A stretch of 64,000 nt of DNA from Collinsella sp. (GTDB lineage: Bacteria; Actinomycetota; Coriobacteriia; Coriobacteriales; Coriobacteriaceae): assembly GCA_019419645.1 (NCBI GenBank), contig DXZN01000005.1, positions 1-64,000 on the forward strand. Reading direction: 5' to 3'. Under the pieces are notes generated by a model. It worked only from the letters and a program-made list of their open reading frames with translations. It searched no databases and was not told the origin of the DNA. The position numbers and the translations under genes were made by a program. The number at the start of each line of letters is the position of its first letter. The first letter of the stretch is position 1. Shown piece by piece: positions 1 to 8,254 of this stretch.

Positions 1-1
1 C

Positions 2-379
2 ACCATGCTCTATCGCCTGGTGCCCACGCTTATCGACGAGGGCTACGTGTATATCGCCGAGTCGCCGCTCTACGAGATCAACTGCAAAGAGAAGACCTAC
101 TTTGCCTACACCGAGCTCGAGAAGAACGGCATCCTCAAGGAGATTGGCGACCAGAAGTGCTCGATCAACCGCTCCAAGGGTCTTGGTGAGAACGATCCGG
201 ACATGATGTGGCTCACCACCATGAACCCCGAGACGCGCCGCCTGATCAAGGTAGAACCCGAGGACGTCACCAAGATGGAGACCATGTTCAACCTGTTGCT
301 GGGCAACGACGAGACGGGCCGCAAGCGTCACATCTCCGAGCACGGCAAGGAATACCTGGACCAGCTGGACCTGCAGTAG
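2..379 (+). CDS. parE: Type IIA DNA topoisomerase subunit B, C-terminal fragment
   Basis: Partial gene: only the last ~125 codons are in the window, the rest lies before base 1. The fragment covers the end of the TOPRIM region and the tail that contacts the A subunit. The words SKGLGENDPDMMW and TTMNPETRRL match the conserved KGLGE...TTMxPxxR segment of GyrB/ParE. The protein ends LDQLDLQ. The A subunit follows 45 bp downstream on the same strand, so the two form an operon encoding the heterotetrameric enzyme. The Asp-Pro-Asp variant after KGLGE differs from ordinary GyrB, so I favour topoisomerase IV or a second paralogous enzyme rather than gyrase. The fragment alone cannot settle which. 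Confidence 0.85.
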   Translation, partial: TMLYRLVPTLIDEGYVYIAESPLYEINCKEKTYFAYTELEKNGILKEIGDQKCSINRSKGLGENDPDMMWLTTMNPETRRLIKVEPEDVTKMETMFNLLLGNDETGRKRHISEHGKEYLDQLDLQ

Positions 380-424
380 CAGCAAATCGATAACGACGGC
401 CCATAAGAAGTTCAAGAGGAAATC

Positions 425-2665
425 GTGGCAAAGAAGAAGACGAAGAACCAGCCCAAGAAAAAGCAGGTCAACGCCGAGAACGTCATCGGCCTGCACTCCG
501 AGGTCACCGACCAGCCGATTACGCAGACGCTCGAGGTCAACTACATGCCCTACGCTATGAGCGTCAACGTCTCGCGTGCATTCCCCGAGATCGACGGCTT
601 TAAGCCCTCGCACCGCAAGCTGCTCTACACTATGTACAAGATGGGCCTGCTCAAGGGCGAGCGCCAAAAGAGCGCCAACATCGTGGGCCAGACCATGAAG
701 CTCAACCCACACGGCGACGCCGCCATCTACGAGACGATGGTGCGCCTGGCCACGGGCAACGAGGCGCTGCTTGCTCCTTTCGTGGAGTCGAAGGGCAACT
801 TTGGCAAGTACTATTCGGGCGACCTGAGCTACGCCGCCTCGCGTTATACCGAGGCCAAGCTCTCCCCCATCAGCGCCGAGATCTTCAAAGACATCGACAA
901 GGACCCGGTCGACTTCGTTGACAGCTACGACGGTGCCATGAAGGAGCCGCGTCTGCTGCCCACCACGTTCCCCAACATCCTCGTCTCGGCCAACAAGGGC
1001 ATCGGCGTCGCTATGGCGTCCGATATCTGCGGCTTCAACCTCAACGAGGTCTGCACCGCCACGATGCACTACCTGAAGGACCCCGACTGCGACCTGCTCG
1101 AGTACATGCCCATGCCCGATTTCTCGACCGGCGGCGAGATTATCTACCGCCGCGAGGAGATGGAGAAGATCATCGAGACCGGTCTTGGCAGCTTCCAGAT
1201 TCGCTCCCGCTGGCGCTGGATTCCCGAAGAGCGCATCATCGAGGTGTACGAGATCCCCTACACCACCAAGACCGATGTCATCATCGAACGCATCGTCAAG
1301 CTCTCCAAGGAGGGCAAGGTCAAGGAGATCGCCGACATCCGCGACGAGACCGACCTTTCGGGTCTGCGCATCGCCATCGACCTTAAGCGCGGCGTCGACC
1401 CCGACAAGCTCATGGCCAAGCTCTATCGCTCGACCACGCTGCAGGATTCGTTCTCGTGCAACTTCAACGTGCTCGTCGACGGCTATCCCCGTGTTATGGG
1501 CGTGCGCCAGATTCTGCACGAGTGGGTCAAGTGGCGTATTGCGTCCACGCGTCGCCGCATTAACTTTGACCTGGGCAAAAAGTCCGAGCGCCTGCACCTG
1601 CTGCACGGCCTTGAGGCAATTCTGCTCGACATCGACAAGGCCATCGCCATCATCCGCGGCACTAAGCTCGAGGCAGAGGTTGTACCCAACCTTATGAAGG
1701 GTTTCGACATCGACGAGACCCAGGCCGAGTTTGTCGCCGAGCTTAAGCTCCGCAACATCAACGAGGAGTACATCCTCAACCGCACCAAGGACATCGCCAA
1801 GCTCGAGGGCGAGATTGCCGAGCTTGAGGAGATCCTCTCCAGCGAGGAGAACGTCAAGAAGGTCATCAGCGACGAGCTAGCAGCGGTCAACAAGAAGTAC
1901 GTGATGCCGCGCCGCACGGGCAGGATCGAGCCCCATGAGGTTATCGAGGTAAGCTTGGAGCCAGAGGTCGAGGAGTACCCGGTCACCATCATGCTCTCGC
2001 GCGATGGCTACCTAAAGAAGATGACGGACCGCGTGCTCAAGAAGGCGACCACGCTCAAGTACAAGGACGGCGACAAACCCTTTATCGAGTTCCCGTCCTC
2101 CAACACCCACGAGCTGCTGGTCTTTACCAACAAGAGCCAGGTGTACAAGTGCAAGGTCGCGGCGTTTGAGGACACCAAGTCGGCCCAGCTGGGCTCGTAC
2201 CTTCCGACCGATCTTGAGATGGAACCCGACGAGAGCGTCATCTGGGTCATCGACCCCGAGGACTACAAGGCCGACGTGCTGTTCGTCTTTGAGAACGGCC
2301 GCGTGGTGCGTGTCGCGCTTTCTGGATACGCTACCAAGACCAACCGCAAGCGCCTTAAGAACGCCATCTACGGCGGCAGCAAGCTGCTGTATGCGCAGGT
2401 GCTCAAGGAGGACCGCGACCTCGCGCTGGTCTCGAGCGACTACCGCCTGATGAACTTCAACACGTCGCTGCTCAAGACCAAGACGACCACCAACACGCAG
2501 GGCGTCCAGGCCTTTACGGCCAAGAAGGGCCGCTCGATCACCACCGTCGGCACGACCGAGGAAATCCTTGGCGCCGGCGTCTCGGCCGAGAAGTTCACCG
2601 CGCAGAGCCTGCCCTCCGCCGGCGCCCTCATGAAGGAAAATGACATGCCGAGTTTGTTTGACTAA
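425..2665 (+). CDS. parC: Type IIA DNA topoisomerase subunit A (topoisomerase IV-like)
   Basis: Catalytic DNA-cleaving subunit, 746 aa, starting at GTG behind AAGAGGAAATC. The winged-helix/tower core begins near residue 40 (YMPYAMSVNVSRAFPEIDG). The active-site tyrosine is Tyr141 in AASRYTEAKL, preceded by the arginine that assists cleavage. A long coiled coil around residues 440-490 (LEGEIAELEEILSSEENVKK) is the usual primary dimer gate. The C-terminal beta-pinwheel is short, and I see no QRRGGKG-type GyrA box. That fits a decatenating topoisomerase IV-like enzyme rather than a supercoiling gyrase. The N-terminus is lysine-rich (KKKTKNQPKKK). It forms an operon with the preceding B subunit. 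GyrA-paralogue status is the alternative. Confidence 0.88.
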   Translation: MAKKKTKNQPKKKQVNAENVIGLHSEVTDQPITQTLEVNYMPYAMSVNVSRAFPEIDGFKPSHRKLLYTMYKMGLLKGERQKSANIVGQTMKLNPHGDAAIYETMVRLATGNEALLAPFVESKGNFGKYYSGDLSYAASRYTEAKLSPISAEIFKDIDKDPVDFVDSYDGAMKEPRLLPTTFPNILVSANKGIGVAMASDICGFNLNEVCTATMHYLKDPDCDLLEYMPMPDFSTGGEIIYRREEMEKIIETGLGSFQIRSRWRWIPEERIIEVYEIPYTTKTDVIIERIVKLSKEGKVKEIADIRDETDLSGLRIAIDLKRGVDPDKLMAKLYRSTTLQDSFSCNFNVLVDGYPRVMGVRQILHEWVKWRIASTRRRINFDLGKKSERLHLLHGLEAILLDIDKAIAIIRGTKLEAEVVPNLMKGFDIDETQAEFVAELKLRNINEEYILNRTKDIAKLEGEIAELEEILSSEENVKKVISDELAAVNKKYVMPRRTGRIEPHEVIEVSLEPEVEEYPVTIMLSRDGYLKKMTDRVLKKATTLKYKDGDKPFIEFPSSNTHELLVFTNKSQVYKCKVAAFEDTKSAQLGSYLPTDLEMEPDESVIWVIDPEDYKADVLFVFENGRVVRVALSGYATKTNRKRLKNAIYGGSKLLYAQVLKEDRDLALVSSDYRLMNFNTSLLKTKTTTNTQGVQAFTAKKGRSITTVGTTEEILGAGVSAEKFTAQSLPSAGALMKENDMPSLFD

Positions 2666-2704
2666 AACAACGGCGACTAAACCGTCATGGTTTTACAAAG
2701 CAGC

Positions 2705-2742
2705 GGGGCCCGGAGCGCAGTAAACGCTGCGCCCCGGGCCCC
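2705..2742. terminator. GC-rich hairpin between convergent genes
   Basis: Arms GGGGCCCGG-A-GCGC and GCGC-C-CCGGGCCCC, with one mismatch, enclose a short loop. It sits 40 bp after the topoisomerase A stop and 23 bp before the end of the convergent ATPase gene. There is no clear U-tract on either strand, so efficiency is uncertain. A two-way transcription block is the likely role. Confidence 0.55.
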
Positions 2743-2764
2743 ATGCATTACACCAGCATCATCC

Positions 2765-4054
2765 CTATAGACAAAATGCCGCATAAAGCGGAACAGACAT
2801 AAGCCCATCATTCATTCCAAAGGGCTTAGTCGATAGCCTGATAAGGCGCACGCCCGGATGGGTCTTTTTAAGTGAGGACAGACTTCGAGATCTTGTGTTC
2901 TCCCCCGCCTTGACTTCAATCGCAGACAAGCATCCCTGCTTCTCTACTACAAAGTCGATTTCCGCACGATTATCTCGCGCCCAATAATGCAGTGGATAAC
3001 CCATGGCTGAAAGCTGTTGGGCAACGTAGTTTTCGGTAAGTGCACCCATGAATGTGCCGCCGATACCGGCAAGAATATCGGCGCGTTGAGCACCGGCCTT
3101 GGAGACCAGCAGCCCTGTATCCGCCTGATAGATTTTAAAAGCAGAAGGGTTAACGAAGGCCTCTAAGGGGCTTTCGATCTGCCCGACTAGGCTGCAGCGC
3201 GCCACCGTACCCGACAATACAAGCCAATCGAGAGCATCTCCAAAGAGAGACGCATTGCCCCCCGCTCGCACTACCTTGTATTGAAATTTACGATTCTCTT
3301 TGGCAAGCTGCTGTGGAATGGAATCGAAGCACGCACGCGTCTTTGCACTCAAGCGTTCATCAGCATATTTATTGGTGTCGGCGGAATATCCGTCGAGAAT
3401 AATCCGATGCTTTTCGGCCACATCAATGATTGACTGATCATCGATGTACGTTTGGACCGCCTCGGGCATTCCGCCAACAACAAGATACTGTCGATAGAGC
3501 CCAAGCGCCTTTTCATGAAGGCTTGGCGCAAGAGGACCCATTATCTCGAATGATGAGCGTATCTCGTCGACCAGCTGATCGTGCCCCATCGCCCAGAGAA
3601 ACTCCTCGAAATCGAGTGGAGCCATCTCAATCAAGTCGGTCTTTCCGACGGGGAACGAATACGACTGATGGTTAATGGCAACCCCAAGAAGCGACCCGGC
3701 AGCCGCAACGTAATACTCGGGAGCATCTTCGCAAAAGTATTTAAGGGAAGTGAGCGCTTCCTCGCATGCCTGGATCTCGTCAATGAACAGTAAGGTTTTG
3801 CCAGGCACGATACGCTGTCCCGTACGAGCCTCGATCGCACGTACGATCGAATGAGGGTCAAGACCGCCCGAAAAATCCGCTCGCGCCGACCGGTCGTTCT
3901 CAAGATTAACGTAGACAACCGATTCGAAAAGATCCTGGGCGTACGTTCTGAGCAAATAGGTCTTGCCACACTGGCGCACGCCTTTGACCAGCAAAGGTTT
4001 TCTATCAGCTCTGTCTCGCCATTCCCTAAGGAGCTCGTCTGCCTTGCGACGCAT
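2765..4054 (-). CDS. AAA-family ATPase with DUF4143 C-terminal domain
   Basis: A 429-aa protein of the widespread 'ATP-binding protein' family (AAA_14 plus DUF4143). The Walker A motif is GVRQCGKT at residues 25-32, and Walker B is LLFIDEIQ near 88-96. The C-terminal third holds EIDFVVEKQG...AIEVKAG, the D-(E)xK pattern of a restriction-nuclease-like fold seen in this family. The start lies behind GGGAAGG. It is a single-gene unit with an AT-rich promoter stretch upstream (4070-4140). Members are common in gut anaerobes, often near mobile or accessory DNA. The substrate and function are unknown for most, though some behave like toxin or defence ATPases. No partner gene is adjacent here. Confidence 0.8.
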   Translation of the reverse strand: MRRKADELLREWRDRADRKPLLVKGVRQCGKTYLLRTYAQDLFESVVYVNLENDRSARADFSGGLDPHSIVRAIEARTGQRIVPGKTLLFIDEIQACEEALTSLKYFCEDAPEYYVAAAGSLLGVAINHQSYSFPVGKTDLIEMAPLDFEEFLWAMGHDQLVDEIRSSFEIMGPLAPSLHEKALGLYRQYLVVGGMPEAVQTYIDDQSIIDVAEKHRIILDGYSADTNKYADERLSAKTRACFDSIPQQLAKENRKFQYKVVRAGGNASLFGDALDWLVLSGTVARCSLVGQIESPLEAFVNPSAFKIYQADTGLLVSKAGAQRADILAGIGGTFMGALTENYVAQQLSAMGYPLHYWARDNRAEIDFVVEKQGCLSAIEVKAGENTRSRSLSSLKKTHPGVRLIRLSTKPFGMNDGLMSVPLYAAFCL

Positions 4055-4234
4055 ACGTAACCTTCCCTCATGAACTTCTATTTGACAATATTTTAACGCG
4101 GATTAATTTGTTTTCAGTTATTTTTCTGCGTTTAAAAATTGTTCTATACGGCACTTGAGGGAATTCGCCCCTATCTCTCGGTAAGGACAGCAAGCATTTC
4201 CACCAACGCTGATTGCCATGCGTTCTTCTTGTCC

Positions 4235-4765
4235 TTAGGCAAGCTTGCGAGCGAGCTCTCGCACCTCTTTCAACTTGGGCGAGGATGCCATGCTGTCGCG
4301 CTCGGTCATACCGCTGATGGTGACAATGCCCTGGTCCTCCCACTTGCAGTACGCGCAGGTTGACTTGTACATAGCGATCGCCGCATCATAGACACCCTCG
4401 CTGTGGCTATCGAGTAAAAGGGCCGTCTTGGTGAACGGGAATCCCGTGGCACCGAAGGCGTACAGGCGGTCGATGGCGGTCTTTTCCTGCGCAGTGATAT
4501 CAAACCAGTAGATAGGCGAAGCGAAGACAACCATGTCGGTGTCTTTCAGCGACTCAATCACGTTGGCCATGTCATCCTTCTGCACGCAGACGCCCTCATG
4601 GGCGAAGCAGTACTGGCATCCCAAGCAGCCGGCGATCTTCTTGCTGGCAACGCGGATGACCTCGACCGTATGGCCGCCCTCACGCGCGGTCTCGGCAAAC
4701 GCCTCGACCATGGTATCGGTATTAGCGCCCTTACGCGGGCTGCCGCTCAATACAACGATATTCAT
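4235..4765 (-). CDS. Flavodoxin-family NAD(P)H-dependent oxidoreductase
   Basis: 176 aa. The N-terminus (MNIVVLSGSPRKGANTDTM) is the FMN-phosphate-binding loop of NADPH-dependent FMN reductases. The words GCLGCQYCFAHEGVC and DDM are the cysteine-rich stretch of the iron-sulfur flavoprotein branch, and ASPIYWFDITAQEKTAIDRL is the conserved second flavin-contact region. It is expected to be a cytosolic redox enzyme; the substrate is not evident. It is monocistronic and ends 183 bp before the AAA ATPase start. A second, only distantly similar member of this superfamily lies at 12476-13015. Confidence 0.85.
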   Translation of the reverse strand: MNIVVLSGSPRKGANTDTMVEAFAETAREGGHTVEVIRVASKKIAGCLGCQYCFAHEGVCVQKDDMANVIESLKDTDMVVFASPIYWFDITAQEKTAIDRLYAFGATGFPFTKTALLLDSHSEGVYDAAIAMYKSTCAYCKWEDQGIVTISGMTERDSMASSPKLKEVRELARKLA

Positions 4766-4963
4766 AGGATTCCCTCTCCCTCATGCTGCAGGCGCGCAGC
4801 ATGCTTTCTTGTAACCAAAACGAATGGTGTTAATCAATCGCCAGCAGGCCATATCTCTTGTTCAAGTTCCCTAAAGAAGCTCAAGACGATTGCGATTGCC
4901 TTATACAACGTCGAAAATCAAAGAGGGCCCATAGCAACGCCACCTACCTGAAATGACATGCGG

Positions 4964-5524
4964 TCAAGACGAGCTACGAGGATCGTGACGAGCCGATACC
5001 GCCCGCATGCCCCCTTCGGAATAGGCGCTGAGCAGCTCCTGAGCGTGAGCAAACTCGGGCCCTCGCCTCCAACCGAGCAGGCGGTTGACCGCGAGATTTC
5101 CCTGGACGTTGTGGACGAAGAGCAGATAGGCGTCCTCGCGCGAAAGCCCAGTCTCCTCCATGATCGAGGGAACCATCTGCTCGGCGCCGCGCTCGACGAC
5201 GCGCTGTGCCACCCGGGCGTACGCGTCGTCATCCGAGTAGAGCAGATAATAGTCATCGTTTGCCGGCGGACGCTGGCAGAGGGCACCCGCCTCCGTTCCC
5301 TCGAGCGGCGGCACCGCCGCCAAGGCCTCGTCGATAAGCGCGTCGAGCAGGGCGAACTTGTCCTCGTAGTGCAGATAGAACGTGCCACGGTTGATATCGG
5401 CGCGGCGGCAAATATCCGCTACCGTCATCTTCGCGAAGCCGACCTCGGCCAGCAGCGCGAAGAACGCCTCCCGTATGACCGAGAGTGTATAGCGTCGGCG
5501 ACGATCGATCTTCCCCGCTTCCAT
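4964..5524 (-). CDS. TetR-family transcriptional regulator (copy 1)
   Basis: 186 aa. I start at 5524 (MEAGKIDRRRRYTL) because GGAGGGG lies 3 nt before it; an ATG nine codons upstream lacks a site. The N-terminal TetR helix-turn-helix reads KMTVADICRRADINRGTFYLHY. The rest is an effector and dimer domain of unknown ligand. It is divergent from the sirtuin-like operon beginning at 5668, and the shared 144-bp gap contains a TATAGACA/TGTTTATA dyad (5629-5646). It very probably represses that operon and itself. A same-length paralogue at 8255-8815 has the same divergent arrangement and a near-identical HTH. Confidence 0.88.
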   Translation of the reverse strand: MEAGKIDRRRRYTLSVIREAFFALLAEVGFAKMTVADICRRADINRGTFYLHYEDKFALLDALIDEALAAVPPLEGTEAGALCQRPPANDDYYLLYSDDDAYARVAQRVVERGAEQMVPSIMEETGLSREDAYLLFVHNVQGNLAVNRLLGWRRGPEFAHAQELLSAYSEGGMRAVSARHDPRSSS

Positions 5525-5628
5525 TACCCCTCCAATTGCAACGCTCGACAATGCCCGGCAAACGCTCGTTTATCGACAGCAGGCCGAAGCTGTTCATTGC
5601 TCTTAAGCAAATCGACATGGATACTTTT

Positions 5629-5646
5629 TATAGACACCTGTTTATA
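5629..5646. promoter_or_regulatory. Candidate TetR operator in divergent promoter (copy 1)
   Basis: Near-palindrome TATAGACA-CC-TGTTTATA (7 of 8 pairs) between the divergent TetR and sirtuin genes. The words TATAGACACCTGT, the following TATAGCTGAAAG-like Shine-Dalgarno context and an upstream TCGTTTATCGACAG word recur at the paralogous divergent promoter near 8921. This conservation inside otherwise drifting non-coding DNA points to protein binding. Assignment to the adjacent TetR is inferred from position. Confidence 0.5.
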
Positions 5647-5667
5647 ATAGCTGAAAGAAGGTATCCA

Positions 5668-6633
5668 GTGACCCTGTACGAGCAGCTCGTTATCGAGCTC
5701 ACCAACCGATCGTTTTCCCTTCATGCCGCCTACCGCAGCGGCAGCACGCCCTATGAGCTGAGTGACCGCGAGCCCGAGCCCTACGACCAGCAAATCAGGG
5801 ACTTCGCCCGCATGATCGAGGAAGCCGATTGCGTGCTGGTGGGCGGGGCCTCTGGGCTCTCCGCGGCGGGCGGCGGCGACTTCTATTACGAGGACAACGC
5901 AACCTATCGCAGGCATTTCGGCAAATTCGCCGAGCGCTACGGTTTCAAGGGCGCTTTCGAGGGGTCGTTCTACCGCTGGCCCACCGCCGAGGCGCGCTGG
6001 GGATACCTCGCCACCTTCCTCGACACCACGCTCAACGCCCCGCTGCGCAAGCCCTACAGGGACCTCGACACCATTATCGCCGAGAAGGATTTCTTCGTGC
6101 TCACCACCAACCAGGACACGCAGTTTGTGAAGCTCTATCCCTGGGAGAAAGTGGCAGAGATCCAAGGCGACCACCGCTTCTTTCAGTGCTCCCGCTGTTG
6201 CACCGACGCGGTGTGGGATGCGGTCGAGCCGGTCTCCAACATGGTAGAGGCCATGGGAGACGGCCTTGAGGTTCCGACAGAGCTCGTGCCGCGCTGCCCG
6301 CACTGCGGGGCAGAGGCGTTCCCCTGGGTTCGCGGCTACGGCAACTTCCTGCAGGGCGAACTCTACGAGGAGCAGTACCGCAAGGTGTCCGAATGGCTCG
6401 ACGCGCACGCACGGCAGAGGATCCTCTTCCTCGAGCTGGGTGTGGGCCGCATGACGCCCGCGTTTATCCAGGAGCCGTTCTGGGCCCTCACGGCGCAGTT
6501 ACCGCAGGCCAGCTACATCGCCGTAAACAACAAGACGCAGTTTCTCCCCCGCGCGATCGAGGATCGGGGGCTCGCCGTTCGCGCCGACATCGCCGACGTG
6601 CTTGCCGACGTGCGCAAGACGCTGGGGAGGTAG
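5668..6633 (+). CDS. Sirtuin-like NAD-dependent protein 1 (SirTM-like)
   Basis: 321 aa from a GTG at 5668. AGAAGG stands 7 nt upstream, and the paralogous fragment at 8959 starts with ATG at the same place. The NAD Rossmann region is EEADCVLVGGASGLSAAGG (residues 51-69). The nucleotide-site TQNID equivalent is TTNQD (146-150). The canonical catalytic HG is replaced by QG (EIQGD, Gln166). Zinc ligands are Cys174/177 and Cys210/213 (CPHCG). The His-to-Gln change and the QGD...FQCS wording match, from memory, the macrodomain-linked class M sirtuins, which ADP-ribosylate proteins rather than deacetylate them. No macrodomain, GcvH-like or lipoate ligase gene is nearby. It is the first gene of a three-gene sirtuin operon, 3 bp before the next. 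Confidence 0.8.
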   Translation: MTLYEQLVIELTNRSFSLHAAYRSGSTPYELSDREPEPYDQQIRDFARMIEEADCVLVGGASGLSAAGGGDFYYEDNATYRRHFGKFAERYGFKGAFEGSFYRWPTAEARWGYLATFLDTTLNAPLRKPYRDLDTIIAEKDFFVLTTNQDTQFVKLYPWEKVAEIQGDHRFFQCSRCCTDAVWDAVEPVSNMVEAMGDGLEVPTELVPRCPHCGAEAFPWVRGYGNFLQGELYEEQYRKVSEWLDAHARQRILFLELGVGRMTPAFIQEPFWALTAQLPQASYIAVNNKTQFLPRAIEDRGLAVRADIADVLADVRKTLGR

Positions 6634-6636
6634 CGC

Positions 6637-7335
6637 ATGGAGACGGCGAAAGCAGTTCGCATAGGCAGGGCGCTAGCCGAAGCGGATCTTGTCATCATCG
6701 GCGCTAGCAACGGACTCGACATGGCGGAGGGGCTCAACCTTTTCTGCGCCGATGCTCATTTCCAAGAGGCGTACGGGGACCTCGCCCAGGCAGACGGCAT
6801 CGGCTGCATACTGCAGGGGCTCGCTTCCCCGGATGCCAGCGTGCGACGCCGATGGGCCGAGCGGTTCCATCAAAAGGAGTATCTCGAATATGAGCCCGGC
6901 TCGCTCATGAACGGGCTGCGGCGTCTTACGGAGCACGCCGACACCTTCGTGGTCACATGCAACATCGACGGGCACTTCGCGCGCGCCGGGTTCGACGAGA
7001 ACCGCGTGCTCGAGACGGAGGGGGGCATACGCACGTCGATCGACGAGCGGCGTCTCGCCCATCCAGACGCCCTCGCCACGGCCCAGCTCGAGGAGCTCGA
7101 GCGCCTTGTGCAAGCCCATCGCAACGGCAGGGTCGCCATCCTCGAACTTGGCGTGGGACTGCGCAACGGCATCATAAAGCACATGCTCGCCCAGATCGCG
7201 AACGTCTGCGAGCACGCCACCTACATCGTGTTCAACTACAGCCAGGCTATGGCGCCCGATGCATCGTGCGAGACGATTCTCGTTGACGGCGATATGGCCC
7301 CGGCTTTCGAGGAGATTGCCCAATGCCGTCTCTAG
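6637..7335 (+). CDS. Sirtuin-like protein 2, lacking the zinc module
   Basis: 232 aa, starting behind GGGGAGGTAGCGC. It keeps the sirtuin dinucleotide fold: ADLVIIGASNGLDMAEGL (residues 17-33), the CNIDGHFARAGF motif (108-119; TQNIDxxxxxAG equivalent) and a C-terminal ILELGVGLRNG strand shared with its two neighbours. Where canonical sirtuins have catalytic His-Gly it reads ETEGG, with Glu128. All four zinc cysteines are absent, the region between the two halves being short and cysteine-free. It may be a pseudo-enzyme or partner subunit for the flanking proteins, or it may have altered chemistry. Its end overlaps the next gene by 13 nt, implying translational coupling. Confidence 0.72.
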   Translation: METAKAVRIGRALAEADLVIIGASNGLDMAEGLNLFCADAHFQEAYGDLAQADGIGCILQGLASPDASVRRRWAERFHQKEYLEYEPGSLMNGLRRLTEHADTFVVTCNIDGHFARAGFDENRVLETEGGIRTSIDERRLAHPDALATAQLEELERLVQAHRNGRVAILELGVGLRNGIIKHMLAQIANVCEHATYIVFNYSQAMAPDASCETILVDGDMAPAFEEIAQCRL

Positions 7336-8171
7336 AGAGGGAAGCGTATAGGCTTCGAAGCCTTATCGACGATGCCGACGCCATCATCGTCGGCATCGGC
7401 TCGGGCATGTCAAGCGCCGCCGGGTTCAACCATTACAACCGCGCAGGCATGGCGCGCGCCGGAATGACGGACTGGCAGCAAGCCTTTGGCTTCAAGAGCC
7501 TTTTCGACGGCTTCTACCACCTCTACCCCAGCCTCGAGCAGCGATGGGCATACTATGCGCGATACATCGACTTCATGCTGCGCGAGCCGACCTCGCAGCC
7601 CTATCTCGACCTACGGTCCCTCATCGGCCATAAGGACTACTTCATCCTGAGCACCAATGTGGACACCCAGGCCGAGAAGACGTTTCCCGACGAGAGAACC
7701 TGTAACTATCAGGGAAGCTTCGCGCACCTTCAGTGCAAGCAGCCATGCTGTGACGAGCTCTTCGACGCGAGCCCCTACGTCGAGCGCATGCTCGCGGGCA
7801 TGGCGGGGTTCGAGGTCCTCAGCGAGGATGTCCCCCGATGCCCGCACTGCGGCTGGCAGCTTGTGCCGTGGGTGCGCGACGACACGTTTCTGCAGGGTGC
7901 GGCCTGGCGCGAGAGCCTCGGACGATACGAGCGCTTCGTGCGCGAGCGCAGCGATCGCCGCGTGCTGTTGCTGGAGCTCGGCGTGGGCGAGATGACCCCC
8001 GGCATCATCACGCTCCCGTTCTGGAGCATGACCGCGAAGCTGCCGGATGCGCACCTGTTGAGCGTCAACATCTCGAACGGCTCGGCTCCGTTGCAGCTTG
8101 GAAGCAAGGCAGGGGCGATCCAGGCCGATTTGGGCGCCCTGCTCTCGGTGGCGCGGGCAGGTGGCGAGTAA
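7323..8171 (+). CDS. Sirtuin-like NAD-dependent protein 3 (SirTM-like)
   Basis: 282 aa. The Rossmann loop is IIVGIGSGMSSAAGF (21-35), the TQNID equivalent STNVD (110-114), the catalytic-His position is Gln130 in NYQGS, and zinc ligands are Cys138, Cys142 or 143, Cys173 and Cys176. It is the last gene of the sirtuin operon, overlapping the preceding gene by 13 nt, and is followed by a hairpin at 8208. From base 7492 onward its DNA is nearly identical to a 5'-truncated copy at 10969-11629, evidence of recent duplication or gene conversion. NAD-dependent protein modification is expected, with ADP-ribosyl transfer favoured over deacetylation. The target is unknown. Confidence 0.8.
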   Translation: MPSLEREAYRLRSLIDDADAIIVGIGSGMSSAAGFNHYNRAGMARAGMTDWQQAFGFKSLFDGFYHLYPSLEQRWAYYARYIDFMLREPTSQPYLDLRSLIGHKDYFILSTNVDTQAEKTFPDERTCNYQGSFAHLQCKQPCCDELFDASPYVERMLAGMAGFEVLSEDVPRCPHCGWQLVPWVRDDTFLQGAAWRESLGRYERFVRERSDRRVLLLELGVGEMTPGIITLPFWSMTAKLPDAHLLSVNISNGSAPLQLGSKAGAIQADLGALLSVARAGGE

Positions 8172-8207
8172 CGCGGAGCGGTAGACGCGCAATGAGGTTT
8201 TAGCCGC

Positions 8208-8235
8208 AGCCTCCGAACGAGAGGGCTCGGAGGCT
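8208..8235. terminator. Hairpin after the sirtuin operon
   Basis: Perfect arms AGCCTCCGA / TCGGAGGCT with a 10-nt loop lie between the sirtuin operon and the convergent TetR copy 2. There is no strong U-tract. A close relative of this hairpin, with a proper T-run, follows the MerR gene at 13623, suggesting the two transcription units share ancestry or history. Confidence 0.55.
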
Positions 8236-8254
8236 GGTATTCCTGAATCGCAGG

